DNA of 64,000 bases, taken from assembly GCA_030123525.1 (NCBI GenBank), contig CP126125.1, forward strand, positions 3,038,001 through 3,102,000, in the 5' to 3' direction. Shown here piece after piece: positions 53,350 through 62,009 of this stretch. Under the pieces are notes generated by a model. It was not told where the DNA came from. It did not search any database and was given only the letters and a program-made list of their open reading frames with translations. Origin of the DNA: ELB16-189 sp018266435. Its GTDB lineage: Bacteria; Bacteroidota; Bacteroidia; Cytophagales; Cyclobacteriaceae. Both the position numbers and the translations under genes were made by a program. Numbering within the stretch: the first letter of the stretch is position 1; each line of letters begins with the position of its first letter.

Positions 53350-54351
53350 GTAGTTTTTTTGTCCATTGAATAATGTTGTCAAATGTAATACAAATGGAAA
53401 AGTGAACAATACAAGCCAAATCATAGTATGTCTTGGTAAAATTTGGAATTTATGGTTTAACCAATAAAGTGTCCCAGTAAATAAGATACAAAATAAAGAT
53501 TGTCCAATATTTACTTGTTCGTCTGAATATCGGTCAATATGGTCTTTCTTGTTTTCTTTGAGGTCGCTTCTGTAATTACCGTTTTTACTTGGCAAAAATC
53601 CAGCAAGTAGCATATAGTTCTGCATTATATAAACTGCGGAAACTCCAAGTAAGAAATATTGAAGGCTAATATAAAATCCGTCTGATAAATATGAGCTCTC
53701 AATGTCTGGATTATTAAATACACGAACAATATTGTCAATTGCAAACGCAAACATTATGATAGTACTCCAAATACTAAGAGTTAATCTGTTTGTCCTTGAA
53801 AGATGTATATGTGTTAATGCATTAACTATTGAAAAAATTGATAGTAACAAACCAATTATCATTAAAGAAATTGAAAACCAATTGTGATAATTCGTAAAAC
53901 CATAGCCAACGGCCCAATAGATTATAGAAATTGAGAGTAATAAAGTAATTCCTTCTGTAAGTTTTGCTGTTACTCTGTCCTTGTAAGCAATTCCAAAAAA
54001 CAGAGCAAAAATGAAAATGAAGAAATATGGCCACATCTCAATGTGGTTTTCAAAATTGTAAACCCTTTCCCGTTTTCCTGGCAAGAATGTTATTAAACTA
54101 AATAAATATGTTCCTGCAAAAATTCCTGCAACAGTTTTCCAACTGCCCGATACTCTAATACTTTCAAAAAGAAGTCCAGCGAATAATGCAATTAGGCTTA
54201 TAGAAAACAGCTTTCTGTCACTAATTGATGCTCTATAACCAATATAAATTGTCAAGGCAAGCCCCAATATACCTGCAATAATAAAAAATGGTGTCAGGCT
54301 AATTCCGGCTGATTTTCTTTTGGTTTTTTTTCGTCTGGTTGTCAAAGTCAA
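53344..54351 (-). CDS. Cassette polytopic membrane protein
   Basis: A 335-aa inner-membrane protein with about nine predicted helices and a Lys/Arg-rich start (T-T-R-R-K-K-T-K-R-K). Helix pairs include F-F-I-I-A-G-I-L-G-L and W-P-Y-F-F-I-F-I-F-A-L-F-F-G. No transporter motif is recognised. Its stop codon overlaps the end box of attC site 4 and its start is 26 bp from site 5, so it fills its cassette completely. Function unknown. Confidence 0.6.
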   Translation of the reverse strand: MTLTTRRKKTKRKSAGISLTPFFIIAGILGLALTIYIGYRASISDRKLFSISLIALFAGLLFESIRVSGSWKTVAGIFAGTYLFSLITFLPGKRERVYNFENHIEMWPYFFIFIFALFFGIAYKDRVTAKLTEGITLLLSISIIYWAVGYGFTNYHNWFSISLMIIGLLLSIFSIVNALTHIHLSRTNRLTLSIWSTIIMFAFAIDNIVRVFNNPDIESSYLSDGFYISLQYFLLGVSAVYIMQNYMLLAGFLPSKNGNYRSDLKENKKDHIDRYSDEQVNIGQSLFCILFTGTLYWLNHKFQILPRHTMIWLVLFTFPFVLHLTTLFNGQKNYR

Positions 54352-54376
54352 TTTTCTAAGGTCGTTTTAAAATTAC

Positions 54377-54509
54377 CGCTAACGTTTGTGTATGAAACGT
54401 GGCTGGGCTTTCGAAGTGCTGTCCTGTCCCACGTGACCAAACGTAATTTGAAAACTAAACTACAAATTTACACAGAACCCCCAGCCATGTTTTATACATT
54501 TTGTTACCG
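54377..54509 (-). other. attC-like site 5
   Basis: End boxes CGCTAAC (54377-54383) and GTTACCG (54503-54509), 133 bp. The stem TGTATGAAACGTGGCTGGG (54389-54407) pairs almost perfectly with CCCAGCCATGTTTTATACA (54480-54498). It separates the membrane-protein and serine-hydrolase cassettes. Confidence 0.9.
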
Positions 54510-54530
54510 CCAGTGCCCCTTTTCTCTGTG

Positions 54531-56576
54531 TCATTTGTCCCCAGCTGCGTTATAAAACAATTCACCAACGTTTTGGATGTCAAACGCTGCTCCGTCCTGA
54601 GAATTGGAGAGAAATGCTACGACTACGTTGTCGTCAGGATAAATAATTAAATGGGAACTACTACTAAATGAATCTCCAGAATGATACCAGATTCTGTGTC
54701 CATTTTTATCTACTCCTATGTACCAGCCCAGTCCGTAACCAGTTTTCACGTTGTCTAATGTAGTTTGAGGTTCAAACAAAATCATCTTTGCTTTTGAGTC
54801 AAATTGCTCGCCATTCAAAATTTCATTTCCAAACTTCACCAAGTCTTCGGCTGTGGATAAAAGTCCGCCTCCTGAATATTTATAACTCCAGTCACCCAAG
54901 TCATTTGCTTGTCCTGTCAAATCATAAAATTTGCTTCTGTTGTGAATCGGTGAGCTATTATCGTCTCCACAGGTGTTAGATAGTCCAATTGGCCTCCAAA
55001 TGTTTTTCTTCATGTAGTCCAAGTAATTTTCCTTGCTTATTCCCTCGATGATGGCACCAATAAGGTTCCATCCAAATGTTGAATAATGGAACTTTGTGCC
55101 AGGTTTGAACAAGAGTGAATCATCTTCAAAAACTGTCATGGCTTGCGTTGCATTTTCAAAATGTTCGGTTCGAATGAAGTCCCGTAAATCATCTTCTTTG
55201 TAATCACGAATGCCAGCAAGATGTCCTGCCAGTTGTCGAGTGGTAATTGGGAACTTCTTTGTTGGGAAACTAGGCACATACTTTTGAATAGGTGCATCTA
55301 AATCAAGTTTACCTTCTGAAAATAGCTTAATAAGGGCAACAGATGTCATTGATTTGGAAACACTATTAATTCTAAATCGAGTTGAATCATTAACAGGGAT
55401 TTTGTTTTCTGAATCGGCATAACCGAATGCACTTTTCCAAATAACTTTATTGTCTTTACCAACACTTATTTGAACTCCATTTAGCCCATTCTCTTCTATG
55501 AAGTCTTTGCAAAGTTGGTCTGCCTGACAAACAGCTAAATCATTTTCGCATGGAACTTTTGTTTCTTTCTTTGTACTCGGACTAGTTTGATTGCTCAGTG
55601 ATACAGTTGCAGTTACTATGCCTCTTACTTTTTTCCATTCACCAAAGCTGGTTTCTCTTACAAAGCTTGTGTAGTAATCGGAAGCTGTTTTAGAAACGGC
55701 TATCGCAATAAATGTCCCCGGTAAATCCAACCCACTTCCTTTTATAATCTTGCGGACTTCTTTTTTACCATCAATTTCTACAGTGTCAAATCTTACTTTT
55801 TCTGGATATTCACGTATGAAATTTCTATAACCATCTGCGATTAATGTTCTGTCTTTTAAATCAAGTATCTGCTCAAACGTTAGAAAAAATGGCTTTGAAA
55901 CTTTAAAGTTTAAATGCGAAAGATCAAACTCTAACCAGCCCTTTCTTATTGTAGATTCCACTATGATACTTTGCGAAAGAAGGTCATTTGCAGGTTTGCC
56001 AGTAATACTATCAACATCATTTACTCTTAATCTGAATTTAATAGATTCAAGATTGTTCTTAAAGATGCGAAGGCGTGCTTTTTCTAAGTAAACAGGAAAT
56101 GTAAGATCCTTTTGAAAATAGGGTTGTTTATTTTCAATGAGTAGCGATACCGATCTACCGGCATAGGTTGTGTCAGTCACAATTACACCTCCTTTGAATG
56201 AAGAATTTCCTAGCTCAAAGGTTTTATTGCGCTGTCTTTTTTCACTGATCACAACGGAATTTAATAAGGTTGCCTTTTCAAAAAGGAAAACTGTTAGTTG
56301 CTCCTGTTGGCTGATGAGTTGCATAGGTATTGCTCTTTTCGTGAAGCCAAGTGCCGAAAATATTAATGTGTCCCGGTTAAACATGCTAGGAATTGGAATC
56401 GAAAAACTTCCGTCTAAATTCGATAGCGTCCCAACATTCGAATTTGAGATTCCAATGTTTGTGTATGGGATCGGCTCTTGCGTTTCTTTATTTAAAATTT
56501 TCCCTTGAATAGTAATTTGTCCAAACGAAATATTAAAAGAGATAGCAAAAGCAATAGCAAAAAGAGGTCGGATCAT
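54531..56576 (-). CDS. Cassette serine beta-lactamase-like hydrolase with CarboxypepD_reg domain
   Basis: A 681-aa exported protein. After the signal peptide (ends N-I-S-F-G-Q) comes a carboxypeptidase-regulatory-like domain (N-K-E-T-Q-E-P-I-P-Y-T-N-I-G near 32). The middle region is unassigned, and a class C beta-lactamase/DD-peptidase fold fills residues 365-681. It has SxxK S-V-S-K at 405-408, Y-S-T near 498 in place of Y-x-N, and H-S-G at 632-634. The changed second motif suggests esterase or peptidase activity rather than true AmpC resistance. At 2.0 kb it is large for an integron cassette. Confidence 0.8.
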   Translation of the reverse strand: MIRPLFAIAFAISFNISFGQITIQGKILNKETQEPIPYTNIGISNSNVGTLSNLDGSFSIPIPSMFNRDTLIFSALGFTKRAIPMQLISQQEQLTVFLFEKATLLNSVVISEKRQRNKTFELGNSSFKGGVIVTDTTYAGRSVSLLIENKQPYFQKDLTFPVYLEKARLRIFKNNLESIKFRLRVNDVDSITGKPANDLLSQSIIVESTIRKGWLEFDLSHLNFKVSKPFFLTFEQILDLKDRTLIADGYRNFIREYPEKVRFDTVEIDGKKEVRKIIKGSGLDLPGTFIAIAVSKTASDYYTSFVRETSFGEWKKVRGIVTATVSLSNQTSPSTKKETKVPCENDLAVCQADQLCKDFIEENGLNGVQISVGKDNKVIWKSAFGYADSENKIPVNDSTRFRINSVSKSMTSVALIKLFSEGKLDLDAPIQKYVPSFPTKKFPITTRQLAGHLAGIRDYKEDDLRDFIRTEHFENATQAMTVFEDDSLLFKPGTKFHYSTFGWNLIGAIIEGISKENYLDYMKKNIWRPIGLSNTCGDDNSSPIHNRSKFYDLTGQANDLGDWSYKYSGGGLLSTAEDLVKFGNEILNGEQFDSKAKMILFEPQTTLDNVKTGYGLGWYIGVDKNGHRIWYHSGDSFSSSSHLIIYPDDNVVVAFLSNSQDGAAFDIQNVGELFYNAAGDK

Positions 56577-56708
56577 GTTGACTGGATTTGTAGGCTCTCC
56601 AAAATGATAATTATTAACTGTTAATCAAACTCGTCACTAAGTCATTTCTGTCTGCGGAAATAGTTTTTCAAATTTACACTTCTCTGTCCGCGGAACGAGG
56701 GGCATTGG

Positions 56709-56838
56709 CGGTAACGGGTTGCGGCTAAAAGAAGTGGCGGCTTTGGAACACTAAACTGTCTAAACGCACAATGTTTATTAGTTGCACAACTGTTTATATT
56801 CGCACTTCGCCCGCCATTTTTTTTAGGTGCTGTTAGCG
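56709..56838 (-). other. attC-like site 6
   Basis: End boxes CGGTAAC (56709-56715) and GTTAGCG (56832-56838), 130 bp. The inner stem AAGAAGTGGCGG (56729-56740) faces CCGCCATTTTTTTTAG (from 56811), with a weaker outer pairing than sites 5, 7 and 8. It lies between the MFS and serine-hydrolase cassettes. Confidence 0.8.
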
Positions 56839-56865
56839 GTTCGTTGTTTTCTGTCTATATGGTCA

Positions 56866-58101
56866 TTACTTGTCCACCGATTTTATCAGTCTATTTGATT
56901 TTTTAAAACTTTTAAGAAACAAAATTAAACTAATTAATGTCAATATTGAAGCAATTAAAAAAGGAATTCCTGGAAAATAAATCTCGGATTGTTTTCCCGT
57001 AAAGTAAGAAAAACTGCTTGTCATTAACGGTGGTGCAATCAGAGTTGTCAAGCCCATTAAACTGCCTAAAGCACCTTGAAGTTCACCTTGTTCGTTGTCG
57101 GGCATTGCAGAAGACATAATACTTTGAACGGCTGTGCCTTGAATTCCACCAACTATGAAAAGTAATAAAGCGGTAAAGAGCAACCATTGCCACGGTGTAA
57201 AAGCAAACAGAAAAAAGCCCGTCATCATAAGTACAAATCCTAATACTGCCATTCGTTTGTCGCCCAATTTTTTTGCCAAAATACTGACTAACCATAACTG
57301 AACGATAATTGATAGAATGCCTATAAATGCTAATGAGTAGCCAACAAGAGAGGTGCTCCACTTAAATTTTTCAATGGTGAAAAATGCCCAAACACTTTCC
57401 ATACTGTGATTAGCGATGGAAACAAAAATCATTGATAGCACTAAAGTTTTTATCAATGGGAATTTCTGTAAGTGTTTGAGGGAACCAAATGGATTAGCTC
57501 TTTTCCTGTCAAATTTCCTGCGGTTATTTGCTTTTAACGATTCCGGGAAAAAGTAATAGCCGAAAATAAAATTGATAAAACTTAAAATAGCAGCAACAAT
57601 AAAGGGTGTATGAGTTCCGAATTGTCCCAATGTTCCGCCAATTATGGGTCCAATTATAAACCCCAAACCAAAGCCTGCGTTTATAAGTCCGAAATTTTTA
57701 GTTCTATTATCGTCTGTGCTAATGTCGGCAACACAAGCAGATGCAACGGAATAGCTTGCTCCTGTTATACCTGCAATTGTCCGCCCAACAAAAAGCCACA
57801 AAATACTTGCTGCAAAAGCAAGAAAAATGCAGTCGATGCTAAACCCAAACAATGAGCTTAAAAGTACTGGTCGCCTGCCATATTGGTCGCTTAAATTCCC
57901 TAAAACTGGTGCAAAAACAAATTGCATAATTGCATAAGCAAATGAGAGCCAGCCTCCGTATTTGGCGGCTGTGCTGATGTCTGAATGAAGTAGATTAATT
58001 AGTAGTTGTGGTAGAACTGGAAAAATTAGTCCAAAACCTGCGGTGTCAATTACGACAACTATTAATACAAATATGAGTGTTGATTTATGATTTGATTTCA
58101 T
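56866..58101 (-). CDS. Cassette TetA-like MFS drug exporter
   Basis: A 411-aa, 12-helix major-facilitator transporter of the TCR/Tet group. TM1 reads D-T-A-G-F-G-L-I-F-P-V-L-P near residues 19-31 and motif A is G-N-L-S-D-Q-Y-G-R-R-P near 68. G-L-G-F-I-I-G-P near TM5 resembles motif C of drug/H+ antiporters. An upstream in-frame extension (28 codons) lacks membrane-protein character, so ATG 58101 is used. Tetracycline export is a family-level expectation, not shown; other drugs are possible. The gene lies between attC sites 6 and 7. Confidence 0.82.
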   Translation of the reverse strand: MKSNHKSTLIFVLIVVVIDTAGFGLIFPVLPQLLINLLHSDISTAAKYGGWLSFAYAIMQFVFAPVLGNLSDQYGRRPVLLSSLFGFSIDCIFLAFAASILWLFVGRTIAGITGASYSVASACVADISTDDNRTKNFGLINAGFGLGFIIGPIIGGTLGQFGTHTPFIVAAILSFINFIFGYYFFPESLKANNRRKFDRKRANPFGSLKHLQKFPLIKTLVLSMIFVSIANHSMESVWAFFTIEKFKWSTSLVGYSLAFIGILSIIVQLWLVSILAKKLGDKRMAVLGFVLMMTGFFLFAFTPWQWLLFTALLLFIVGGIQGTAVQSIMSSAMPDNEQGELQGALGSLMGLTTLIAPPLMTSSFSYFTGKQSEIYFPGIPFLIASILTLISLILFLKSFKKSNRLIKSVDK

Positions 58102-58360
58102 TTTTATGAAGCGATAAATTATAGCATTACTCTGAAAAGTATAATGCAGTTTGTTAATAATAAATTCAATTAAGAAGAGTCTCAACCAGATTTGGTTAAG
58201 AAAAAAAGCGTAGAACGCTATGAAAATATTATTGCCTCATAATGGCACAAATATAAACAAAGTTTAAGACGTCAATGTCGAGTTGCGAAAAATAATTAAC
58301 AAGACCAACGAAGTGTTAGTTTTTTTGTCGGGCGTTTAATGCTTGTACATTTACAATGAC

Positions 58361-58525
58361 CGCTAACGTTTTGTGTTTATTTAGTTGCGGGAGTAGGAGT
58401 GTTTGTTAAATGCGAAGCATGACAAACGCGACCTGCCGCAACTGTCCCACGTTGTGGGACTAAATTAAGAAACCGGTTTGAATAAGGACACAGCACCCCG
58501 CAATTAAATAAACACGTTGTTAGCG
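58361..58525 (-). other. attC-like site 7
   Basis: End boxes CGCTAAC (58361-58367) and GTTAGCG (58519-58525), 165 bp. The stem TGTTTATTTAGTTGCGGG (58374-58391) is almost fully complementary to CCCGCAATTAAATAAACA (58497-58514). The loop contains a second palindrome GTCCCACGTTGTGGGAC (58444-58460). Confidence 0.92.
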
Positions 58526-58542
58526 CCTGTGCCTTTCTTGGG

Positions 58543-59280
58543 CTACCATTCACCTAACTCATATAAGTCTGACTTGGTTACTTTAAATTTAAAGTCAAGG
58601 CGATTTGAAACTTTCTCAACCAATTCTCTAAACCAACTGTCAGCGAATGGATTAACAACGACCTCGTCAATGAGGGCATTTAAGTTTATGTCAACTCGTT
58701 TATGAGTTAGCGGCTCTCTCGGCACTCCATTTTTCATTGTATGTGGAATAGGTAAGTCCACAAAATAAAGTCGAAGTTCTTTTTCGTGCTCGAAACTTAT
58801 TCTTTTGTACTTAAACTGATTGAGGCTTGAGCCCCGTCCGCCAAATGTTTTATTTTCATCAGCAAAGAGTAATTCGTCAAAAGTGACTTTCTCAAAGTCC
58901 CGGTAGTGCACCCTGTTAACAAAAATATCTTCCTTGGCCACTTCTAAACTTGTAATGAGTCGTTCAACAGAGGACTTAATCGCAATTCCATTCTTAGTAT
59001 TTAGAAATATTTTCCACATCGCATCGGACTGATTTTCGTTTATGTGCCAACAATTCAAGAAATAAAACTTCTTGGTCGCATGTTGATGTGATAACATGTC
59101 CTTTGTCTCTTTATAGTCCTTAAGTTTAAATACACCTTCAAATGGGTCATCGAAATTGTCTGAACGCGTAAAGAATAATTGACTTGTCAGCAGAAGGTCG
59201 ACAAATTTTGTAAAGTCAATGTATCTCCAAATTGTCAGGGTACTCTCAGGTGCTTTAAATGAATAGTGTTCCTTGTACAT
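58543..59280 (-). CDS. Cassette DUF2971 family protein
   Basis: A 245-aa soluble protein of the DUF2971 type: L-T-I-W-R-Y-I-D-F near the start, F-F-T-R-S-D-N-F-D-D-P-F-E-G near 36-49, N-C-W-H-I-N-E-N-Q-S near 76 and F-E-H-E-K-E-L-R-L near 163. DUF2971 genes are frequent in defence islands and mobile elements, but their activity is unknown. It lies as a single gene between sites 7 and 8. Confidence 0.82.
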   Translation of the reverse strand: MYKEHYSFKAPESTLTIWRYIDFTKFVDLLLTSQLFFTRSDNFDDPFEGVFKLKDYKETKDMLSHQHATKKFYFLNCWHINENQSDAMWKIFLNTKNGIAIKSSVERLITSLEVAKEDIFVNRVHYRDFEKVTFDELLFADENKTFGGRGSSLNQFKYKRISFEHEKELRLYFVDLPIPHTMKNGVPREPLTHKRVDINLNALIDEVVVNPFADSWFRELVEKVSNRLDFKFKVTKSDLYELGEW

Positions 59281-59319
59281 GGTATGAATCGACTATCTCA
59301 ATTGTCGAAAAGGCATTGG

Positions 59320-59453
59320 CGCTAACGGATAAGGTATTTGCGATGGTGCGGAAATAGAAATCCGTCAGTTGAGTTTTGCACTAAAGTTAAATAGAATTAC
59401 TGAAGTTGAGCATATGTTCGTTAGCCGCACTATTGCAAATACCCCTGTTAGCG
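59320..59453 (-). other. attC-like site 8
   Basis: End boxes CGCTAAC (59320-59326) and GTTAGCG (59447-59453), 134 bp. The stem GGTATTTGCGATGGTGCGG (59333-59351) pairs with CCGCACTATTGCAAATACC (59425-59443). It lies 11 bp after the HEPN gene stop. Confidence 0.92.
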
Positions 59454-59464
59454 GCATACCAAGT

Positions 59465-59965
59465 CTATCTTTGCATTGCTTCATGTAAGGAATGAATTAC
59501 TTCTTTACCAATATCATAATTTTCAACAACCTCGTTAAAGGAAAGAGTTGGCGTTCCTGCATGTACGTATTTATGTCGGCAAATAATTAAGTTAGAATAG
59601 CAAGAACGAACATCTTTCCGCAATGTTCGTAATATCACTTTTTCTCTTGCTTTCAACTTCTTTTCAAATTTGTCCAAATATTTGTCACCGAAAGATTTGA
59701 TGTGCTGTCCTTTTAAATCTTTCAATACAATTCTTCCATTTATTTGAGCAAAATACTTTTCAATGAAAAATCCAAAAACTGAATTTTTTTTGTTGGAAAA
59801 TTCTTTAAAAATATCCTTAATTGCAAGTTCATAAACTGTCACTGCATTTACAGCAAGAAAGCCTGCATACTTTGATTTTAAAGATTCGTCTAAAATGCCT
59901 GTAACTACTGGCTGTAAGTGGCTTACCAAGTCGTCAGTAGGTACAAACCTATTTACGTAAGCCAT
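59465..59965 (-). CDS. Cassette HEPN-domain protein (MAE_28990/MAE_18760-like)
   Basis: A 166-aa all-alpha protein. Its C-terminal motif R-H-K-Y-V-H at 130-135 is the R-x4-H signature of HEPN ribonucleases. The preceding helix (A-V-T-V-Y-E-L-A-I-K-D-I-F) resembles MAE_28990-type HEPN proteins, which are common partners of DUF262 proteins. It starts in a one-base TAATG overlap with the DUF262 gene. The pair is a likely RNase-based defence or toxin-antitoxin module, by inference from the families and coupling. Confidence 0.7.
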   Translation of the reverse strand: MAYVNRFVPTDDLVSHLQPVVTGILDESLKSKYAGFLAVNAVTVYELAIKDIFKEFSNKKNSVFGFFIEKYFAQINGRIVLKDLKGQHIKSFGDKYLDKFEKKLKAREKVILRTLRKDVRSCYSNLIICRHKYVHAGTPTLSFNEVVENYDIGKEVIHSLHEAMQR

Positions 59966-61038
59966 TACTTAATCAATTTTTGTTCAACATAGTTAAACCT
60001 TTCTTTCACAACCTTTGCGTCAGTTGTTGCAAGAGTTGTTAGTTCTATAAACTTATTATCAGCTAATAATTTCTCGTAACGTTCAGAGAAGTCATCAGGG
60101 ATTTTATTTATATGGTTGATGGTCGTGCAAAAAACGGAATCAAAGATTGATGTGTTTAGAGGACCTCTAACGGAGAATGGTTTTTTTCTTAGAGAAGAAC
60201 TAATAAGTTTTGTTGCTTTTGTAAAAGCCTTTTCAAAACTTTCAACTCTCTTTGATTTTCCATCTTGATATTTACGTGATGTTTTACTTAAAAATTCTTT
60301 CATTGGTTTTTCATATTCTTCAAGATGGTAGCATAACCCAAATGCTCTTAAAATCAGTTCTACGTCATTTTGATGCTTGTCAATTAATTTCTTGCCTAAT
60401 ATGGTTCTCCAATTCTCGTCTGAATTAAGAATTCGTAGTCTATTTAAAAAGTCGCCTCTAAAAACACAATTTCGTATCTCTTGAGGCTTTAATGGTGTAC
60501 CTCCTGTGTTTAAGCGTTCAAAAATATGATAAACGCTTGTGCTTTGGTCTTTGGGAGATAATTGCCGAACATTAATAGCTCTTAAGACAGAGTTTTCTAA
60601 CTTTCTTTTGTCATTATCTTCTAAGTCAACAAATCGCTTGTTATAAAACTTGTTTTTTGGATTTAATCCTGACAGCCTAAATATTTGTCTTTTACCTTTT
60701 TCATTTTCAGCACCGAAATAACCTTCAAAAAAGAAAAATACACTTAAAAGCCTTTGTTGTCCGTCTATGACTAAATTTTTATTCTCTTCATCAATGTAGA
60801 AGAAGATAGGCGGAACAGGAAGCCCGATTAAAAAGGATTCTACTAAAAGAGAAGATTGTTTTATAGTCCAAACAAATTCACGTTGGTAGTCTGGAATTGT
60901 AATTCCCTTGTCTTGCCACATTTTGAATAATCCACTTAATGTGAAGTCAGAGGGATAAGTAGTTATGTCGTATTCAATAAGAACTTCTTGTTCGTCTTGT
61001 TCTACGTCTTCTATTTCTAATGTTTCGTATTGTGTCAT
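59965..61038 (-). CDS. Cassette DUF262 (ParB-like) protein
   Basis: A 357-aa DUF262 protein. It has I-P-D-Y-Q-R-E-F-V-W near residue 48 and the catalytic-like D-G-Q-Q-R-L at 92-97, then F-E-R-L-N-T-G-G near 173. DUF262 proteins (GmrSD GmrS-type, ParB/Srx fold) hydrolyse nucleotides and act in modification-dependent restriction and other defences. There is no fused DUF1524 HNH domain here, so nuclease function, if any, must come from the HEPN partner. It is the first gene of the array in the transcription direction, next to half site 9. Confidence 0.82.
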   Translation of the reverse strand: MTQYETLEIEDVEQDEQEVLIEYDITTYPSDFTLSGLFKMWQDKGITIPDYQREFVWTIKQSSLLVESFLIGLPVPPIFFYIDEENKNLVIDGQQRLLSVFFFFEGYFGAENEKGKRQIFRLSGLNPKNKFYNKRFVDLEDNDKRKLENSVLRAINVRQLSPKDQSTSVYHIFERLNTGGTPLKPQEIRNCVFRGDFLNRLRILNSDENWRTILGKKLIDKHQNDVELILRAFGLCYHLEEYEKPMKEFLSKTSRKYQDGKSKRVESFEKAFTKATKLISSSLRKKPFSVRGPLNTSIFDSVFCTTINHINKIPDDFSERYEKLLADNKFIELTTLATTDAKVVKERFNYVEQKLIK

Positions 61039-61066
61039 TTTAGTTGATTGTGTCTGTTTTGGTTGC

Positions 61067-61073
61067 CGCTAAC
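61067..61073 (-). other. Half attC/attI-like box (site 9)
   Basis: CGCTAAC, the standard box seen in sites 5, 7 and 8, lies 29 bp upstream of the DUF262 gene. It is followed by GTCTGTGCTTGCGCACAATTG, which looks like one arm of a stem. No complementary arm or second box is found in the next 250 bp. It may be the remains of a deleted attC or the attI end of a lost integron platform. Confidence 0.55.
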
Positions 61074-61218
61074 GTCTGTGCTTGCGCACAATTGCCAGTA
61101 TATTTATTTTGGCATAAAGGCCAAATTAACCCAATTTTGCTTTGATCCCAATCCAATTTCGCAGATATATTTTTTGAGCATAGCGTTATTGGTCTCCCTG
61201 GTTTTCTACAAATTTCTT

Positions 61219-61247
61219 GCCCGCCAGGTCGTCTAGCGGGCTTTTTT
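61219..61247 (+). terminator. Rho-independent terminator at array edge
   Basis: GCCCGC (61219-61224) and GCGGGC (61236-61241) pair around an 11-base loop and are followed by six T. It reads on the plus strand, although no plus-strand gene ends nearby. That suggests a gene once lay between here and the array, fitting a deletion at the array edge. Confidence 0.6.
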
Positions 61248-62009
61248 AATTTACCCAATGCAAACCCGGCCTACGTGAGGATAAATCTCGGTGTTTTTTA
61301 GAAGATTGATAGTTTACCAATTCGCTATAAGTTGAACAGAATCGTTGTTTAAAATGTGTAGAACTTGCCTGTTTTTATTGGTTAGCTTTCAAGCAATAGT
61401 AGGTGCCTAAATCAGCCGAATTAAGGGCCGGTACGAAGCAAATGATTTTTGATTGATTTTTAGTCAATCATTCAGGCTTTGTTCATTTCTAATGCTGAAT
61501 TATCCCCCTAGTTTTCTATGTTTATATTTATAATTCTATACACCAGAAAAAGAAAACACTCGAGATAAAATTACTATCAATAAACAAATAAATGAAAAAA
61601 TGACATCTGTGAAGATTTACAATGGGAAGGCCGATGGAGTCTATTTGAACGATGTTACCGGAACAGAAAAACAAGGATTGATAATCATTGATGACTTTTG
61701 AATCTCCAACCACTTGATCATTTAAGTAGGGCAAATCAAAGAGAACAGGCAAGGAATGCAGACAACGATGCGCACCTCTCCCCTCTCAGATATCCACCAC
61801 TTGTATTTCTAACTCCAAGCTATTTTTAGGTAGTCACCTCTAAATAAAAATGAATGGTCATATTACACGAAATATCCACTAAGGACAAAATTTTTACAAA
61901 AAGAATACTTCCTTGTCCATTTTATTTTCAAAATCACAAGGAGAATCATAGTGTGTGTGTTTCGAAATGGCCGTGGAACATCTAACTTTACCATTCAATT
62001 CTGTAATTT
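61248..62009. other. Gene-poor spacer between array and SOS locus
   Basis: There is no long ORF. A 33-codon plus-strand frame at 61600-61701 (V-K-I-Y-N-G-K-A-D-G-V-Y-L-N-D) looks protein-like and may be a small gene or remnant. No LexA-type palindrome was recognised upstream of the SRAP gene at 62010. Confidence 0.35.

Larger units (their letters stand above)
50817..61073 (-). mobile_element. Integron-type gene-cassette array (CALIN-like)
   Basis: About 10.3 kb holding eight complete attC-like sites and one half site, all spaced by one- or two-gene cassettes transcribed on the minus strand. Each cassette gene ends within 0-25 bp of an attC or inside its end box. The next gene starts 14 to about 280 bp beyond the other end box. 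Sites share a GCTAAC/GTTAGC-type core and gene-specific long stems, the mark of integron cassettes. No integron integrase is next to either end. The 292 bp between the last site and hsdR (50525-50816) hold no gene. Confidence 0.85.

Noticed and set aside
52403..59453. The repeated palindromes as a CRISPR or REP family
   Set aside because: Stems differ between sites, boxes rather than whole repeats are shared, and spacing is gene-sized, which fits attC sites and not CRISPR or REP repeats.
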